A stretch of DNA of 53,594 nucleotides from Chitinilyticum litopenaei DSM 21440 (lineage in GTDB: Bacteria; Pseudomonadota; Gammaproteobacteria; Burkholderiales; Chitinibacteraceae), in assembly GCF_000428145.1 (NCBI RefSeq), contig NZ_ATZJ01000027.1, positions 1 through 53,594 on the forward strand, in the 5' to 3' direction. A model generated the notes under the pieces. That model saw only the letters and a program-made list of their open reading frames with translations, was not told where the DNA came from and ran no database searches. Below are positions 23,394-32,961 of the stretch, one piece after another (position 1 is the stretch's first letter; every line of letters begins with the position of its first letter). The translations under genes were made by a program, and so were the position numbers.

Positions 23394-25249
23394 TGGCCTT
23401 TGCCCACACCGCCAGCCGCCACGCCGGCCGCCGCCCGCAAAACCCGCAACCACGCCTTGAACACTGGCGCACCTGGTTCGTGCTGGGCAGCCTGCTGGCA
23501 CTCTTTGCCGTATTGCTGGGGCGCGGCATATACCTGCAAGGGTTCAATGAAGAATTCCTTCAGGAGCAAGGGGAACAGCGCTATACCCGCAGCCTTCGCC
23601 TTGAAGCGCTGCGCGGCATGATTGTCGACCGCAATGGCGAGCTGCTCGCGCAATCGACTACGGTGCAATCAATCTGGGCCAGCCCCCGTTCGGTTTACGC
23701 CCTCCCCAAGGGCCAGCAGCGCCCCAAGGACTGGCGGCAGAAAAACGACACCGACAAGGTGCCGGTCAGCGGCGAGGAAATCCAGCTGCTGGCGAAGCTG
23801 CTGGGCGTGCCGGAGGCGGAAATCCGCCGCAAGATGTTCGACGAGCGCCGCAACAGCAAGGGCGAGGTGCTCAAGCCCGCCGATTTCGTCTGGCTCAAGC
23901 GCCAGCTCTCGCCCGAAGAAGCCCGCAAGGTCATGGCGCTCAATATTCCCGGCATTTATTCGCAAACCGAATATCGCCGCTTCTACCCGGCCGGCGACCA
24001 GCTGGCGCATGTCATCGGCTTTACCGACATCGACGGCCGCGGCCAGGAAGGCTTCGAACTCACGCGCGACAAGACGCTGGCCGGCAAAGCCGGCAGCCGC
24101 ACGGTAATCCGCGACCGGCGCGGCTACATCGTCGAGGATGTCTCCACCATCGTGCCGCCACTTGACGGACAGACGCTGCAGCTGTCGATCGATGTGCGCA
24201 TCCAGTACCTGGCGTTTCGCGAACTGAAGGCCATGGTCGAGCAGAGCGATGCCAAGGGTGGCGCCATCGTGGTGCTGGATGCACGCACCGGCGAGGTGCT
24301 GGCGATGGCCAATGCCCCCTCCTACAACCCGAACAGCCGCAATGGCATCGACCCCGCGCACCGTCGCAACCGCGCGATTACCGACCTCTACGAGCCCGGC
24401 TCGACGATGAAGGCGATCACCGCCGCGATGGCGCTGGATGCTGGCAAGGTCAAGCCGACCACGGTCATCAGCACCGATGGCGGACGCATGACCATTGGCC
24501 CGGCCACCATCCGCGACGATCACCCCGGCGGCGCGATGACGGTCGAGCAGATCATGCAGAAGTCGTCCAACGTCGGTGCCGCCAAGCTGGCGCTGATGAT
24601 GGACCGCGAAGCCATGTTCAATTTCCTGAAAAGCATGGGCTTTGGCGAGAAGGTGAATACCGGCTTTCCTGGCGAAGCGGCCGGCCGCGTGCGGCCCTGG
24701 AAGGACTGGCGCCCGATCGAACAGGCCACGATGGCCTATGGCTACGGCGCCTCCGCCAGCGTGATGCAGATGGCGCGCGCTTATCAGGTCTTTGCCACCG
24801 ACGGTGAAATCCGCCCGCTGACCTTTACCAAACTGGTGGCGCCGCTGCCGGGCCGCCCGGTCATCAAGCCGGAAACCGCGCAGGCCGTGCGCAAGATGCT
24901 GGAAATGGTGACCTTGCCCGGCGGCACCGCCACGCGCGCGCAAGTCGTCGGCTACCGTGTCGGCGGCAAGACCGGCACGGCCAAGAAGCTCGTCAACGGC
25001 GTGTATTCCGACACCGCCCGCGTCGGCTCCTTTGTCGGCATCGCGCCCATTTCCAGCCCGCGCATTGTCGTGGCGGTGATGATCGACGAGCCGCGCTTCG
25101 ACATGCGCTATGGCGGCCTGGTGGCTGCCCCCGTCTTCAGCAATGTCGTGGCAGGCACCCTGCGCATTCTGGGCGTGCCGCCCGATTCGCCCACCGAGAA
25201 CATCCTGCTGCCGCCGCCGGGAGCGGCGGAAATCCTGGAGGAAACATGA
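23393..25249 (+). CDS. ftsI: Septal peptidoglycan transpeptidase FtsI (PBP3)
   Basis: 618 residues. A cytoplasmic tail, one TM (about 27-46), a non-catalytic pedestal with RGMIVDRNGELLAQS, and a transpeptidase domain. Active-site motifs: SxxK in YEPGSTMK, SxN in QKSSNVG and KTGT in GGKTGTAKK. It cross-links septal peptidoglycan with FtsW as glycosyltransferase partner. TGATG links its ATG to the ftsL stop, and ATGA links its stop to murE. The protein is slightly longer than E. coli FtsI (588), mainly through an insert of the type KGQQRPKDWRQKNDTDK in the pedestal. Confidence 0.97.
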   Translation: MAFAHTASRHAGRRPQNPQPRLEHWRTWFVLGSLLALFAVLLGRGIYLQGFNEEFLQEQGEQRYTRSLRLEALRGMIVDRNGELLAQSTTVQSIWASPRSVYALPKGQQRPKDWRQKNDTDKVPVSGEEIQLLAKLLGVPEAEIRRKMFDERRNSKGEVLKPADFVWLKRQLSPEEARKVMALNIPGIYSQTEYRRFYPAGDQLAHVIGFTDIDGRGQEGFELTRDKTLAGKAGSRTVIRDRRGYIVEDVSTIVPPLDGQTLQLSIDVRIQYLAFRELKAMVEQSDAKGGAIVVLDARTGEVLAMANAPSYNPNSRNGIDPAHRRNRAITDLYEPGSTMKAITAAMALDAGKVKPTTVISTDGGRMTIGPATIRDDHPGGAMTVEQIMQKSSNVGAAKLALMMDREAMFNFLKSMGFGEKVNTGFPGEAAGRVRPWKDWRPIEQATMAYGYGASASVMQMARAYQVFATDGEIRPLTFTKLVAPLPGRPVIKPETAQAVRKMLEMVTLPGGTATRAQVVGYRVGGKTGTAKKLVNGVYSDTARVGSFVGIAPISSPRIVVAVMIDEPRFDMRYGGLVAAPVFSNVVAGTLRILGVPPDSPTENILLPPPGAAEILEET

Positions 25250-26727
25250 AGCCAGCCAGCTGGGCCCTGCCCGCGCTTGACCTCGCCGCCATCGATGCCA
25301 TCGCCGCAGGCAGGCCGCTGGCCGTCGACAGCCGCAAGGTCCAGCCGGGCGATGTGTTTCTGGCCTTCCAGGGCGAATACGCCGACGGCCGCCAGTACAT
25401 CGCCGACGCGATTGGCAATGGCGCCGCCGCCATCCTCTGGGAAGCCGAGGATTTCCGCTGGGATCCGGCCTGGACCGTTCCGAACCTGGCCATCGCGCAA
25501 TTGCGCGCCCAGGCCGGCATCGTGGCCAGCCATCTGCTGGGCAATCCCTCGCAGCACATGACAGTGGTCGGCATCACCGGCACCAATGGCAAGACGTCGA
25601 TCGCCAACTGGCTGGCACAGGCCTTCGCGCTGCTGGGCAAGCAATGCGGGGTGCTCGGCACGCTCGGCAACGGTTTCCCGGGCGCACTGGAAGAATCGAC
25701 GCACACGACGCTCGACCCGGTCAGCCTGCAGGGCTGGCTGGCCCGCCTGCACCAAGCCGGCGCCAGCCATATCGCCATGGAAGTCTCCTCGCACGGACTG
25801 GTGCAGGCGCGTGCGCATGGTACGGCCATCGACATCGCGGTATTCACCAATCTGACGCGCGACCACCTCGACTATCACGAGACCATGGACGCCTACGGCG
25901 CGGCCAAGGCGCAGCTGTTCGCCTGGGAAGGTCTGCGTGCTGCCGTGATCAATGCCGACGATGCCTTTGGCCGCCAGCTGCTGGAGCAGTGCCAGGCCGC
26001 ACTGGTCCATGGCTATGGCTTTACCGCTGGCGACCTGCGCATCACCCGCTATGCCGCCACGCTGGACGGGCTCAGGCTGGACATCCACACGCCGCAGGGC
26101 GAAACGCGCATCGAATCGCCACTGCTGGGCCGCTTCAACGCCAGCAATCTGCTGGCCTGCCTGGGCGTGCTGCTTGCCAGTGGCGTGACGCTGTCGGATG
26201 CCAGCCGGGTGCTGGGCCAGATCCAGCCGGCCGCCGGACGCATGCAGCGCCTTGGCGGCGCGGGCAAGCCGCTGGTCGTGGTCGACTACGCACACACGCC
26301 GGATGCGCTGGAAAAGGCGCTGGCCACGCTGCGTGACGCCATGCCGTCGCAAAGCCGGCTGTTCTGCGTGTTCGGCTGCGGCGGCGACCGTGATCGCGGC
26401 AAACGCCCCATCATGGGCGAGATTGCCTGCCGCATGGCCGATTCGGTGGTGATTACCAGCGACAACCCGCGCAGCGAAGCGCCGCAACGCATCATCCAGG
26501 ACATCGTCGCCGGCGTGGCCGGCGTGCCGGGTACCGGGCACGCCAATTATTCGATCGCCTCCGACCGCGCCCACGCCATCAACGACACCATCGACATGGC
26601 GCACGCCAATGATGTGGTGCTGATCGCCGGCAAGGGACACGAGACTTATCAGGAAATCATGGGCGTGCGCCACCACTTCGACGATGTCGAGGTCGCCACG
26701 CGCGCCCTGGCCAGGAAGAAGAAGTAA
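25246..26727 (+). CDS. murE: UDP-MurNAc-L-Ala-D-Glu:meso-diaminopimelate ligase
   Basis: Adds the third amino acid of the peptidoglycan stem in the cytoplasm, using ATP. 493 residues. Seen: the N-terminal UDP-binding region with DSRKVQPGDVFLAF, ATP loop GITGTNGKTS, the carbamylated-lysine region, FTNLTRDHLDYHETMDAY and VVDYAHTPDALEKAL. The DNPRSEAP motif near the C-terminus is the known marker for meso-DAP, rather than lysine, specificity. Overlaps ftsI by ATGA and murF by TAATG, so translation is coupled. Confidence 0.97.
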   Translation: MKPASWALPALDLAAIDAIAAGRPLAVDSRKVQPGDVFLAFQGEYADGRQYIADAIGNGAAAILWEAEDFRWDPAWTVPNLAIAQLRAQAGIVASHLLGNPSQHMTVVGITGTNGKTSIANWLAQAFALLGKQCGVLGTLGNGFPGALEESTHTTLDPVSLQGWLARLHQAGASHIAMEVSSHGLVQARAHGTAIDIAVFTNLTRDHLDYHETMDAYGAAKAQLFAWEGLRAAVINADDAFGRQLLEQCQAALVHGYGFTAGDLRITRYAATLDGLRLDIHTPQGETRIESPLLGRFNASNLLACLGVLLASGVTLSDASRVLGQIQPAAGRMQRLGGAGKPLVVVDYAHTPDALEKALATLRDAMPSQSRLFCVFGCGGDRDRGKRPIMGEIACRMADSVVITSDNPRSEAPQRIIQDIVAGVAGVPGTGHANYSIASDRAHAINDTIDMAHANDVVLIAGKGHETYQEIMGVRHHFDDVEVATRALARKKK

Positions 26728-28112
26728 TGATGCTGTCGCTGCGGGAAACCGCAACCGCCCTTTCTGCAGAACTGCTCGGCGACGACGCGCAGGCCTTTGC
26801 GCGCGTCACCACCGACAGCCGCGCCCTGCAGCCGGGTGATCTGTTCGTCGCGCTGAAGGGCGAGCGCTTTGACGCCCACGATTTCGTGCCGGCGGCGCTG
26901 GCCGGCGGTGCGGCCGCCGCCCTGGTCGACCATGCCGTGCCGGATTGCGCACCGCAACTGGTCGTCAAGGATACCCTGCAAGGGTTAGGGCAACTTGCTC
27001 ATTACTGGCGTGGGCTGCATGACGATACCCCACTAATCGCCATCACCGGCAGCAATGGCAAGACCAGCGTCAAGGAAATGTGCGCCAGCATTTTTGCGGC
27101 CGCTGCCGGCGACGCTGCGGCGGTGCACGCCACACAGGGCAATCTGAACAATCACATCGGCCTGCCGCTGACCGTACTGGGCATGCGCGCCGAACACCGT
27201 TACGTCGTCGCCGAGATGGGCATGAACCACTTCGGCGAGATCGACTACCTCACCCGCATTGCCCGGCCCGATGTGGCACTGGTCAACAATGCCGGCGCGG
27301 CACATCTGGAAGCACTCGGCTCGGTCGCCGGCGTGGCGCGCGCCAAGGGCGAGATCTTCGCCGGCCTCAAAGCGGACGGCGTCGCCATCATCAACGCCGA
27401 CGACGAATTCGCCCCGCTGTGGCGCGAACTGGCCGGCCCCTGGCGCCAGCTGAGTTTTGGCCTTGGCGCAGAGGCCGACATCGGTGCGCGCGCGCTGGCC
27501 AGCGATGCGCTGACCAGCCGCTTCGAGCTGGTGATCGGCGGCGCCACCGCCAGCGTCACGCTGGCGGTGCCCGGCCAGCACAATGTACGCAATGCGCTGG
27601 CCGCCGCCGCCTGCGCCCATGCGCTGGGCGTGCCGCTGGCCACCATCGCGCAAGGGCTGACAGCGTGGCAGGGCGTGAAGGGCCGCTTGCAGCGCAAGCT
27701 TGCCGCCAATGGCGCGACCGTGCTCGACGACAGCTACAACGCCAATCCCGATTCGATGAAGGCCGCCATCGACGTGCTGGCCGGCATTCCCGGCGACACC
27801 ATCCTGGTGCTGGGCGACATGGGCGAGGTCGGCAGTGACGCGCCGCAGCGGCATGCCGAAATCGGCGCTTACGCCCGCGACAAGCACATCGCGGCGCTGT
27901 TCACGCTGGGTGAACACATGGCCGAGACTGCGCGCGCCTTTGGCAGCACGCATTTCGCCACACTGGCCGAACTGCTGGCCGCGCTCGACGCTCGCTGCGC
28001 GCCGCATTCGACCGTGCTGGTCAAGGGTTCACGGTTCATGAAAATGGAACGCGTCGCGGATGCACTGGTCCACGGCACGCTGGTCGCTGACACACCAAAG
28101 GGAGAGAAGTAA
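26727..28112 (+). CDS. murF: UDP-MurNAc-tripeptide:D-Ala-D-Ala ligase
   Basis: Adds D-Ala-D-Ala to finish the UDP-MurNAc-pentapeptide. 461 residues. Seen: VTTDSRALQPGDLFVALKGERFDAHDF, ATP loop ITGSNGKTSVKEM, TQGNLNNHIGLPLTVL, AEMGMNHFGEIDYLTRIARPDVALVNNAGAAHLE, and DDSYNANPDSMKAAID. All are Mur-ligase hallmarks with MurF wording. Coupled by TAATG to both murE and mraY. A short stretch near 26985-27030 is less GC-rich than its surroundings but encodes normal protein. Confidence 0.97.
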   Translation: MMLSLRETATALSAELLGDDAQAFARVTTDSRALQPGDLFVALKGERFDAHDFVPAALAGGAAAALVDHAVPDCAPQLVVKDTLQGLGQLAHYWRGLHDDTPLIAITGSNGKTSVKEMCASIFAAAAGDAAAVHATQGNLNNHIGLPLTVLGMRAEHRYVVAEMGMNHFGEIDYLTRIARPDVALVNNAGAAHLEALGSVAGVARAKGEIFAGLKADGVAIINADDEFAPLWRELAGPWRQLSFGLGAEADIGARALASDALTSRFELVIGGATASVTLAVPGQHNVRNALAAAACAHALGVPLATIAQGLTAWQGVKGRLQRKLAANGATVLDDSYNANPDSMKAAIDVLAGIPGDTILVLGDMGEVGSDAPQRHAEIGAYARDKHIAALFTLGEHMAETARAFGSTHFATLAELLAALDARCAPHSTVLVKGSRFMKMERVADALVHGTLVADTPKGEK

Positions 28113-29197
28113 TGCTGTTGTGGTTGACCCAATGGCTCGGCGAATCGGTTCGCGCCTTCAATGTTTTCAATTACCTCACGTTGCGTGCGGTGCTGGCGAC
28201 CATGACCGCACTGGCCATGTCCTGGCTGCTCGGCCCCTATGTGATCCGCAAGCTGACCGAACTCAAGGTCGGCCAGGCGGTGCGCAACGACGGCCCGCAA
28301 ACGCATCTGGTCAAGGCCGGCACGCCGACAATGGGTGGCACGCTGATCCTGCTGTCCATCGGCATCACCACGCTGCTGTGGGGTGACCTGAAGAATCAGT
28401 ACATCTGGCTGGTGCTGATCGTCACACTGGCCACCGGCGTGATCGGCTTTGTCGATGACTACAAGAAAGTGGCGCTGAAAGACCCGAAGGGGCTCTCGGC
28501 CCGCGCCAAGATGTTCTGGCAATCGCTGATCGCCATCGGCGCCGGCATTTTCCTGACCGTGTATGTGAAGGATCCGGCCCAAACCGGCTTCATCATTCCG
28601 CTGTACAAGGAAATCCTCTATCCCTTTGGCGCGGTGGGTTTCTGCGTACTGACCTACTTCGTGATCGTCGGCACCTCGAATGCGGTCAATCTCACCGACG
28701 GGCTCGATGGCCTGGCCATCCTGCCGACGGTGCTGGTGTCCGGCGCCTTCGTGATCTTCGCCTATGTCGCCGGCAACGCGGTGTTCTCGAAATACCTTGG
28801 CGTACCGCACGTACCCGGAGCCGGCGAGCTGGCGGTATTCTGCGCGGCAATGGCTGGCGCGGGGCTGGGCTTCCTGTGGTTCAACGCCTATCCGGCCGAG
28901 GTCTTCATGGGCGACGTCGGCGCGCTGGCGCTGGGTGCGGGCCTGGGTATCGTCGCCGTGATCGTGCGCCAGGAAATCGTGCTGCTGATCATGGGCGGCG
29001 TGTTTGTCGTCGAGGCGCTCTCGGTGATGATCCAGGTCGCCAGCTTCAAGATGACCGGCAAGCGGGTCTTCAGAATGGCGCCGCTGCATCACCACTATGA
29101 ACTCAAGGGCTGGAAGGAGACGCAAGTCGTCGTGCGCTTCTGGATCATCACCATGCTGCTGGTGCTGGCGGGTCTCGCCACGCTGAAACTGCGCTGA
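28112..29197 (+). CDS. mraY: Phospho-MurNAc-pentapeptide translocase MraY
   Basis: Integral membrane enzyme that makes lipid I from UDP-MurNAc-pentapeptide and undecaprenyl phosphate. 361 residues and ten TM segments, as in E. coli (360). Seen: the catalytic aspartate pair region GFVDDYKKV, NAVNLTDGLDGLAILP, FMGDVGALALGAGLG and the MAPLHHHYELKGW signature. The start overlaps the murF stop (TAATG). murD begins 8 bp after the stop. Confidence 0.97.
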   Translation: MLLWLTQWLGESVRAFNVFNYLTLRAVLATMTALAMSWLLGPYVIRKLTELKVGQAVRNDGPQTHLVKAGTPTMGGTLILLSIGITTLLWGDLKNQYIWLVLIVTLATGVIGFVDDYKKVALKDPKGLSARAKMFWQSLIAIGAGIFLTVYVKDPAQTGFIIPLYKEILYPFGAVGFCVLTYFVIVGTSNAVNLTDGLDGLAILPTVLVSGAFVIFAYVAGNAVFSKYLGVPHVPGAGELAVFCAAMAGAGLGFLWFNAYPAEVFMGDVGALALGAGLGIVAVIVRQEIVLLIMGGVFVVEALSVMIQVASFKMTGKRVFRMAPLHHHYELKGWKETQVVVRFWIITMLLVLAGLATLKLR

Positions 29198-29205
29198 GGT
29201 GAACG

Positions 29206-30609
29206 ATGAAGCTCAACGGTAAACACTGCATCGTCGTCGGCCTGGGTGAAACCGGCCTGCCCACCGCGCTCTGGCTGGCCAGACACGGCGCGCGCGTGAC
29301 GGCTGCCGACAGCCGCAGCGCCCCGCCCAGCCTGGCAGCGCTCCAAGCAGCACTGCCCGACATCGAAGTCCGTCTTGGCGCCTTTGACGACCACACCTTT
29401 GCCGACGCCGACCTGCTGGTAACCAGCCCCGGCGTGCCGCTGGCCACTCCCGCCGTCGCGGCCGCTGCGGCGCGCGGCATTCCGGTGGTGGGCGATGTCG
29501 AGTTGCTGGCGCAGGCCATCGAAGGCAAGCCGACCAAGGTCATCGCCATCACCGGTTCGAACGGCAAATCCACCGTCACCACCATGGTTGGCGAAATGTG
29601 CAGGGCGGCCGGACTGGATACCGTCGTCGCCGGCAATATCGGCCTGCCGGTGCTGCAGGCACTGAGCGATTACGAAGCGCAGGGCAAGCTGCCGGATGTG
29701 TGGGTGCTCGAATTGTCCAGCTTCCAGCTGGAAACCACGGCCTCGCTGAAAGCCGATGCCGCCACCGTGCTCAATGTCAGCGAGGATCACCTCGATCGCT
29801 ACGCCGGCATGCGTGAGTATGCCGCCGCCAAGGCGCGCATCTTTGCCGGGCTGGGTGTGATGGTGCTCAATCGCGAAGATGGCTGGTGCAGGGGTATGGC
29901 AGCTGCAGGTCGCGACATTGTTTGGTTCGGGGCAGATACCCCTCGAAACGGCAGTGAGTACGGCCTTGTTGCACAGGGCGATGACTTCAGTTTGCGTGCC
30001 GGTGATTACGAAATGATGAAGGCGGCCGAACTGCCGCTCGCCGGCCTGCACAATGCGGTCAATGCGCTATCCGCCATCGCGCTGTGCCGCGCCATCGGCA
30101 TCGCCACCGGCCCGCTGGTCGCCGCGCTGAAAGCCTTCAAGGGTCTGCCGCATCGTGTGGAATTCGTGGCCGAAGTAAATGGCGTGCGTTACTACGACGA
30201 TTCGAAGGGCACCAATGTGGGCGCGACCGAAGCCGCGCTGAAGGGCATGACCCAGCCGGTCGTGCTGATCGCCGGCGGCGACGGCAAGGGCCAGGATTTC
30301 ACGCCACTCAAGCCCGCCTGCGAGCGCATCTGCCGCGCCGTGGTGCTGATCGGCCGTGACGGCCCGCAAATCGCCGAGGTGCTCTCCGATGCGCAATCGG
30401 CACTGGTGGCGGAAAACGACGAAGGCGAAGCCTTCCTGCCGGTGCTGCAGGTGCCGACGCTGGAAATGGCCGTGAACGTGGCCGCCAACCTGGCCGAGCC
30501 GGGTGATGTGGTACTGCTTTCGCCGGCCTGCGCGAGCCTCGACATGTTCCGCAACTATCACCACCGCGCCGAAGTCTTCATCGCCGCCGTGCAGGCGCTG
30601 GGAGCCTGA
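29206..30609 (+). CDS. murD: UDP-MurNAc-L-alanine:D-glutamate ligase
   Basis: Adds D-glutamate, the second stem-peptide residue. 467 residues. Seen: the N-terminal Rossmann segment CIVVGLGETGLPTALWLARHG, ATP loop ITGSNGKSTVTTM, VLELSSFQLE, NVSEDHLDRYAGM, YYDDSKGTNVGAT and LIAGGDGKGQDF. ATG is preceded by GAGGTG. Within 29891-29941 the DNA reads GGGGTATGGCAGCTGCAG up to GATACCCC, similar to the dispersed palindromes, but the protein has normal length there, so this may be coincidence. Confidence 0.97.
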   Translation: MKLNGKHCIVVGLGETGLPTALWLARHGARVTAADSRSAPPSLAALQAALPDIEVRLGAFDDHTFADADLLVTSPGVPLATPAVAAAAARGIPVVGDVELLAQAIEGKPTKVIAITGSNGKSTVTTMVGEMCRAAGLDTVVAGNIGLPVLQALSDYEAQGKLPDVWVLELSSFQLETTASLKADAATVLNVSEDHLDRYAGMREYAAAKARIFAGLGVMVLNREDGWCRGMAAAGRDIVWFGADTPRNGSEYGLVAQGDDFSLRAGDYEMMKAAELPLAGLHNAVNALSAIALCRAIGIATGPLVAALKAFKGLPHRVEFVAEVNGVRYYDDSKGTNVGATEAALKGMTQPVVLIAGGDGKGQDFTPLKPACERICRAVVLIGRDGPQIAEVLSDAQSALVAENDEGEAFLPVLQVPTLEMAVNVAANLAEPGDVVLLSPACASLDMFRNYHHRAEVFIAAVQALGA

Positions 30610-30611
30610 GC

Positions 30612-31799
30612 ATGCGGCACATCTTCTACCAGGCCATGAAGCGGCTGAAGCCCACGATGAGCGCCTATGACCAGGCGCTGCTGTGGTGCGTCGTCCTGCT
30701 GCTGGCAATCGGCCTGGTGATGGTGTATTCCTCCTCGATCGCCATGGCGGAAGTCGACAAGGACACAGGCTTTCGCTCCGGCTATTTCCTCGGTCGGCAT
30801 GCCGTGTTTCTGGTCGTGGGTGGCCTAGCCGGGCTGGTGGGCTTCAGCATCGCCAGCAAGCACTGGCAGGATTACGCCCCCATGCTTTTCCTGCTGGGAG
30901 TCTTCCTGCTGATCCTGGTGCTGATTCCCGGCATCGGCCGGGAAGTGAACGGCTCGCGGCGCTGGCTGTCGCTGGGGGTGGTGAATCTGCAGCCTTCCGA
31001 GCTGATGAAGTTCTTTGTCGTGCTCTATGCCGCCGACTACGCCATGCGCAAGGCGCACAGCATGAGTGGGCGCTTCATCGACAGCATCACCAAGGTGCTG
31101 CTGCCCATGGGTCTGGTCATGGCCATCGTCGGCGCGCTGCTGCTGCTGGAGCCCGACATGGGCGCCTTTGTGGTGATTACCGCCATCGCCATGGGCCTGC
31201 TGTTCATCGGCGGCTTCAACTGGCAGCTGTTCGCCGCCCTGGTGCTGATGCTGGGCGGCGCCTTCGCCGCGCTGATCATGTCATCCGAATACCGGCGCGA
31301 CCGGGTTCTGGGTTTCATGAATCCCTGGGATGACCCGTTTGGCAAGGGCTATCAGCTGTCGCACTCGCTGATCGCTTTCGGACGCGGCGAATGGACGGGC
31401 GTCGGCCTGGGCGCCAGCGTGGAGAAACTGTCCTACCTGCCCGAGGCGCATACCGACTTCATCATGGCCATCATTGCCGAAGAATTCGGCTTTATCGGCG
31501 TCGCCGTCGTGATCCTGCTGCTGACCTTCCTGGTGTTCCGCGCCTTTCGCATCGGCCTGCAGGCCGCGAAGCTCGAACGTCACTGGCAGGCGCTGGCAGC
31601 ACAGGGCATCGGCATCTGGATCGGCGTGCAGTCGGTCATCAATATCGGCGTGAACATGGGCCTGCTGCCCACCAAGGGGCTGACCCTGCCGCTGCTGTCG
31701 TTCGGCGGCTCCGGCATCGTCGCCAACCTGCTGGCGCTGGGCGTGCTGCTGCGCATCGATTATGAAAACCGCCAGATGATCCGGGGGTATGCACTATGA
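30612..31799 (+). CDS. ftsW: Septal peptidoglycan glycosyltransferase FtsW
   Basis: SEDS-family polytopic membrane protein that polymerises lipid II at the septum with FtsI. 395 residues and about ten TM segments. Seen: MVYSSSIAMAE near the N-terminus, GREVNGSRRWLSLGVVNLQPSELMKFFVVLYAADY, LEPDMGAFVVI, AHTDFIMAIIAEEFGFIGV and LPLLSFGGSGIVANLLALGVLLRI. These match FtsW more closely than RodA, and the position in the cluster agrees. Starts 2 bp after the murD stop and overlaps murG by ATGA. Confidence 0.97.
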   Translation: MRHIFYQAMKRLKPTMSAYDQALLWCVVLLLAIGLVMVYSSSIAMAEVDKDTGFRSGYFLGRHAVFLVVGGLAGLVGFSIASKHWQDYAPMLFLLGVFLLILVLIPGIGREVNGSRRWLSLGVVNLQPSELMKFFVVLYAADYAMRKAHSMSGRFIDSITKVLLPMGLVMAIVGALLLLEPDMGAFVVITAIAMGLLFIGGFNWQLFAALVLMLGGAFAALIMSSEYRRDRVLGFMNPWDDPFGKGYQLSHSLIAFGRGEWTGVGLGASVEKLSYLPEAHTDFIMAIIAEEFGFIGVAVVILLLTFLVFRAFRIGLQAAKLERHWQALAAQGIGIWIGVQSVINIGVNMGLLPTKGLTLPLLSFGGSGIVANLLALGVLLRIDYENRQMIRGYAL

Positions 31800-32863
31800 G
31801 CAAACGCACGCTGCTCGTGATGGCCGGCGGCACCGGCGGCCACATTTTCCCGGCGCTCGCCGTGGCACAAGCCATGGAAGCCCGTGGCTGGAAGATCATC
31901 TGGCTGGGCGCGGCAGGCGCCATGGAAACGCGCGTCGTTCCGCAATACGGGATCGCGCTGGAAACCCTGGCGATTACCGGTGTGCGCGGCAAGGGTCTGC
32001 TGACCAAACTGGCCCAGCCCTGGGTGCAACTGAAGGCGCTGTTTGGCGCGCTGCGCGTGATTTTCCGCCACCGCCCCGATGTCGCCATCGGCTTTGGCGG
32101 CTTTACCGGCTTTCCCGGCGGGCTGGCGATGCGACTGCTGTGGCTGCCGCTGGTCATTCATGAGCAGAACTCGGTGGCCGGGCTGACCAACAAGGTGCTG
32201 GCCCGCATAGCCAATCGCTTGCTGTTTGCCTTCCCTTCCGCCTTTCCGGGGCGCGATGGCTGCATCGGCAACCCGGTGCGCGCGGAACTCAGCGCGATGC
32301 CAGCACCGGAGCAACGCTTTGCCGGACGCAGCGGCCCGCTGAAGCTGCTGGTCGTCGGCGGCTCGCTCGGCGCGCAGGTGTTCAATGAAGAAGTGCCCAA
32401 GGCGCTGGCGCTGCTGCAGGCGGATGAGCGCCCACAGGTCATTCATCAGGCTGGCGAAAAGCACATCGATGCACTGCGCGCGAACTACGCCGCTGCCGGT
32501 GTTGCCGCCGAATGCGTCGCCTTCATCAGTGATATGGGCACTGCCTATGCCGAAGCCGATCTGGTAGTGTGCCGCGCCGGCGCGCTGACGGTTTCGGAGC
32601 TGGCCTGCGTGGGCGCGGCCAGCGTGCTGGTGCCTTTCCCGCATGCCGTGGATGATCACCAGACGGGTAATGCCCGCTACCTCAGCGACAACAAGGCCGG
32701 CAGACTGATACCCCAGACAGAATTCAGCGCAGCACAGCTGGCGGCGCTCTTGCAGGACATGAATCGCGACCAGTGTCTGGCGCTGGCGCAAGCCGCGCGG
32801 CAGCTGGCCAAACCCGATGCGACCGCCAGTGTGGTCGCCGTCATCGAAGAATTGGCATCGTAA
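31796..32863 (+). CDS. murG: Lipid II synthase (UDP-GlcNAc transferase) MurG
   Basis: Peripheral inner-membrane glycosyltransferase (GT28) that adds GlcNAc to lipid I. 355 residues. Seen: the N-terminal GGTGGHIFPALAVA loop, IGFGGFTGFPGGLA, HEQNSVAGLTNKVLARIA, GGSLGAQVFNEEVP and CRAGALTVSELACVGAASVLVPFPHAVDDHQTGNA, the UDP-GlcNAc pocket. The start overlaps the ftsW stop (ATGA). The next gene, murC, is separated by 98 bp containing an inverted repeat, which breaks the otherwise tight coupling. Confidence 0.97.
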   Translation: MSKRTLLVMAGGTGGHIFPALAVAQAMEARGWKIIWLGAAGAMETRVVPQYGIALETLAITGVRGKGLLTKLAQPWVQLKALFGALRVIFRHRPDVAIGFGGFTGFPGGLAMRLLWLPLVIHEQNSVAGLTNKVLARIANRLLFAFPSAFPGRDGCIGNPVRAELSAMPAPEQRFAGRSGPLKLLVVGGSLGAQVFNEEVPKALALLQADERPQVIHQAGEKHIDALRANYAAAGVAAECVAFISDMGTAYAEADLVVCRAGALTVSELACVGAASVLVPFPHAVDDHQTGNARYLSDNKAGRLIPQTEFSAAQLAALLQDMNRDQCLALAQAARQLAKPDATASVVAVIEELAS

Positions 32864-32870
32864 GAATATG

Positions 32871-32943
32871 AACCACAGAGACACAGAGTTCACAGAGAAA
32901 GCCACAGAGATTTTTCCTCTGTGTTCTCTGTGCCTCTGTGGTT
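32871..32943. repeat. CACAGAG-type inverted repeat between murG and murC
   Basis: The left arm AACCACAGAGACACAGAG pairs with the right arm CTCTGTGCCTCTGTGGTT. Additional CACAGAG units in between give a stem of about 30 bp. It forms a strong hairpin in the murG-murC gap. A related, larger pair is at 40392-40557. Similar CACAGAG palindromes occur widely in proteobacterial intergenic DNA, from memory. Confidence 0.85.
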
Positions 32944-32961
32944 AAAAAGGTCTTGAACGTA

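Noticed and set aside
29891..29942. GGGGTAT...ATACCCC stretch inside murD as an inserted dispersed palindrome
   Set aside because: MurD has normal length and plausible residues here, and the inner arms do not pair well. Similar chance matches occur in murF (about 26970-27033) and murG (about 32697-32730).
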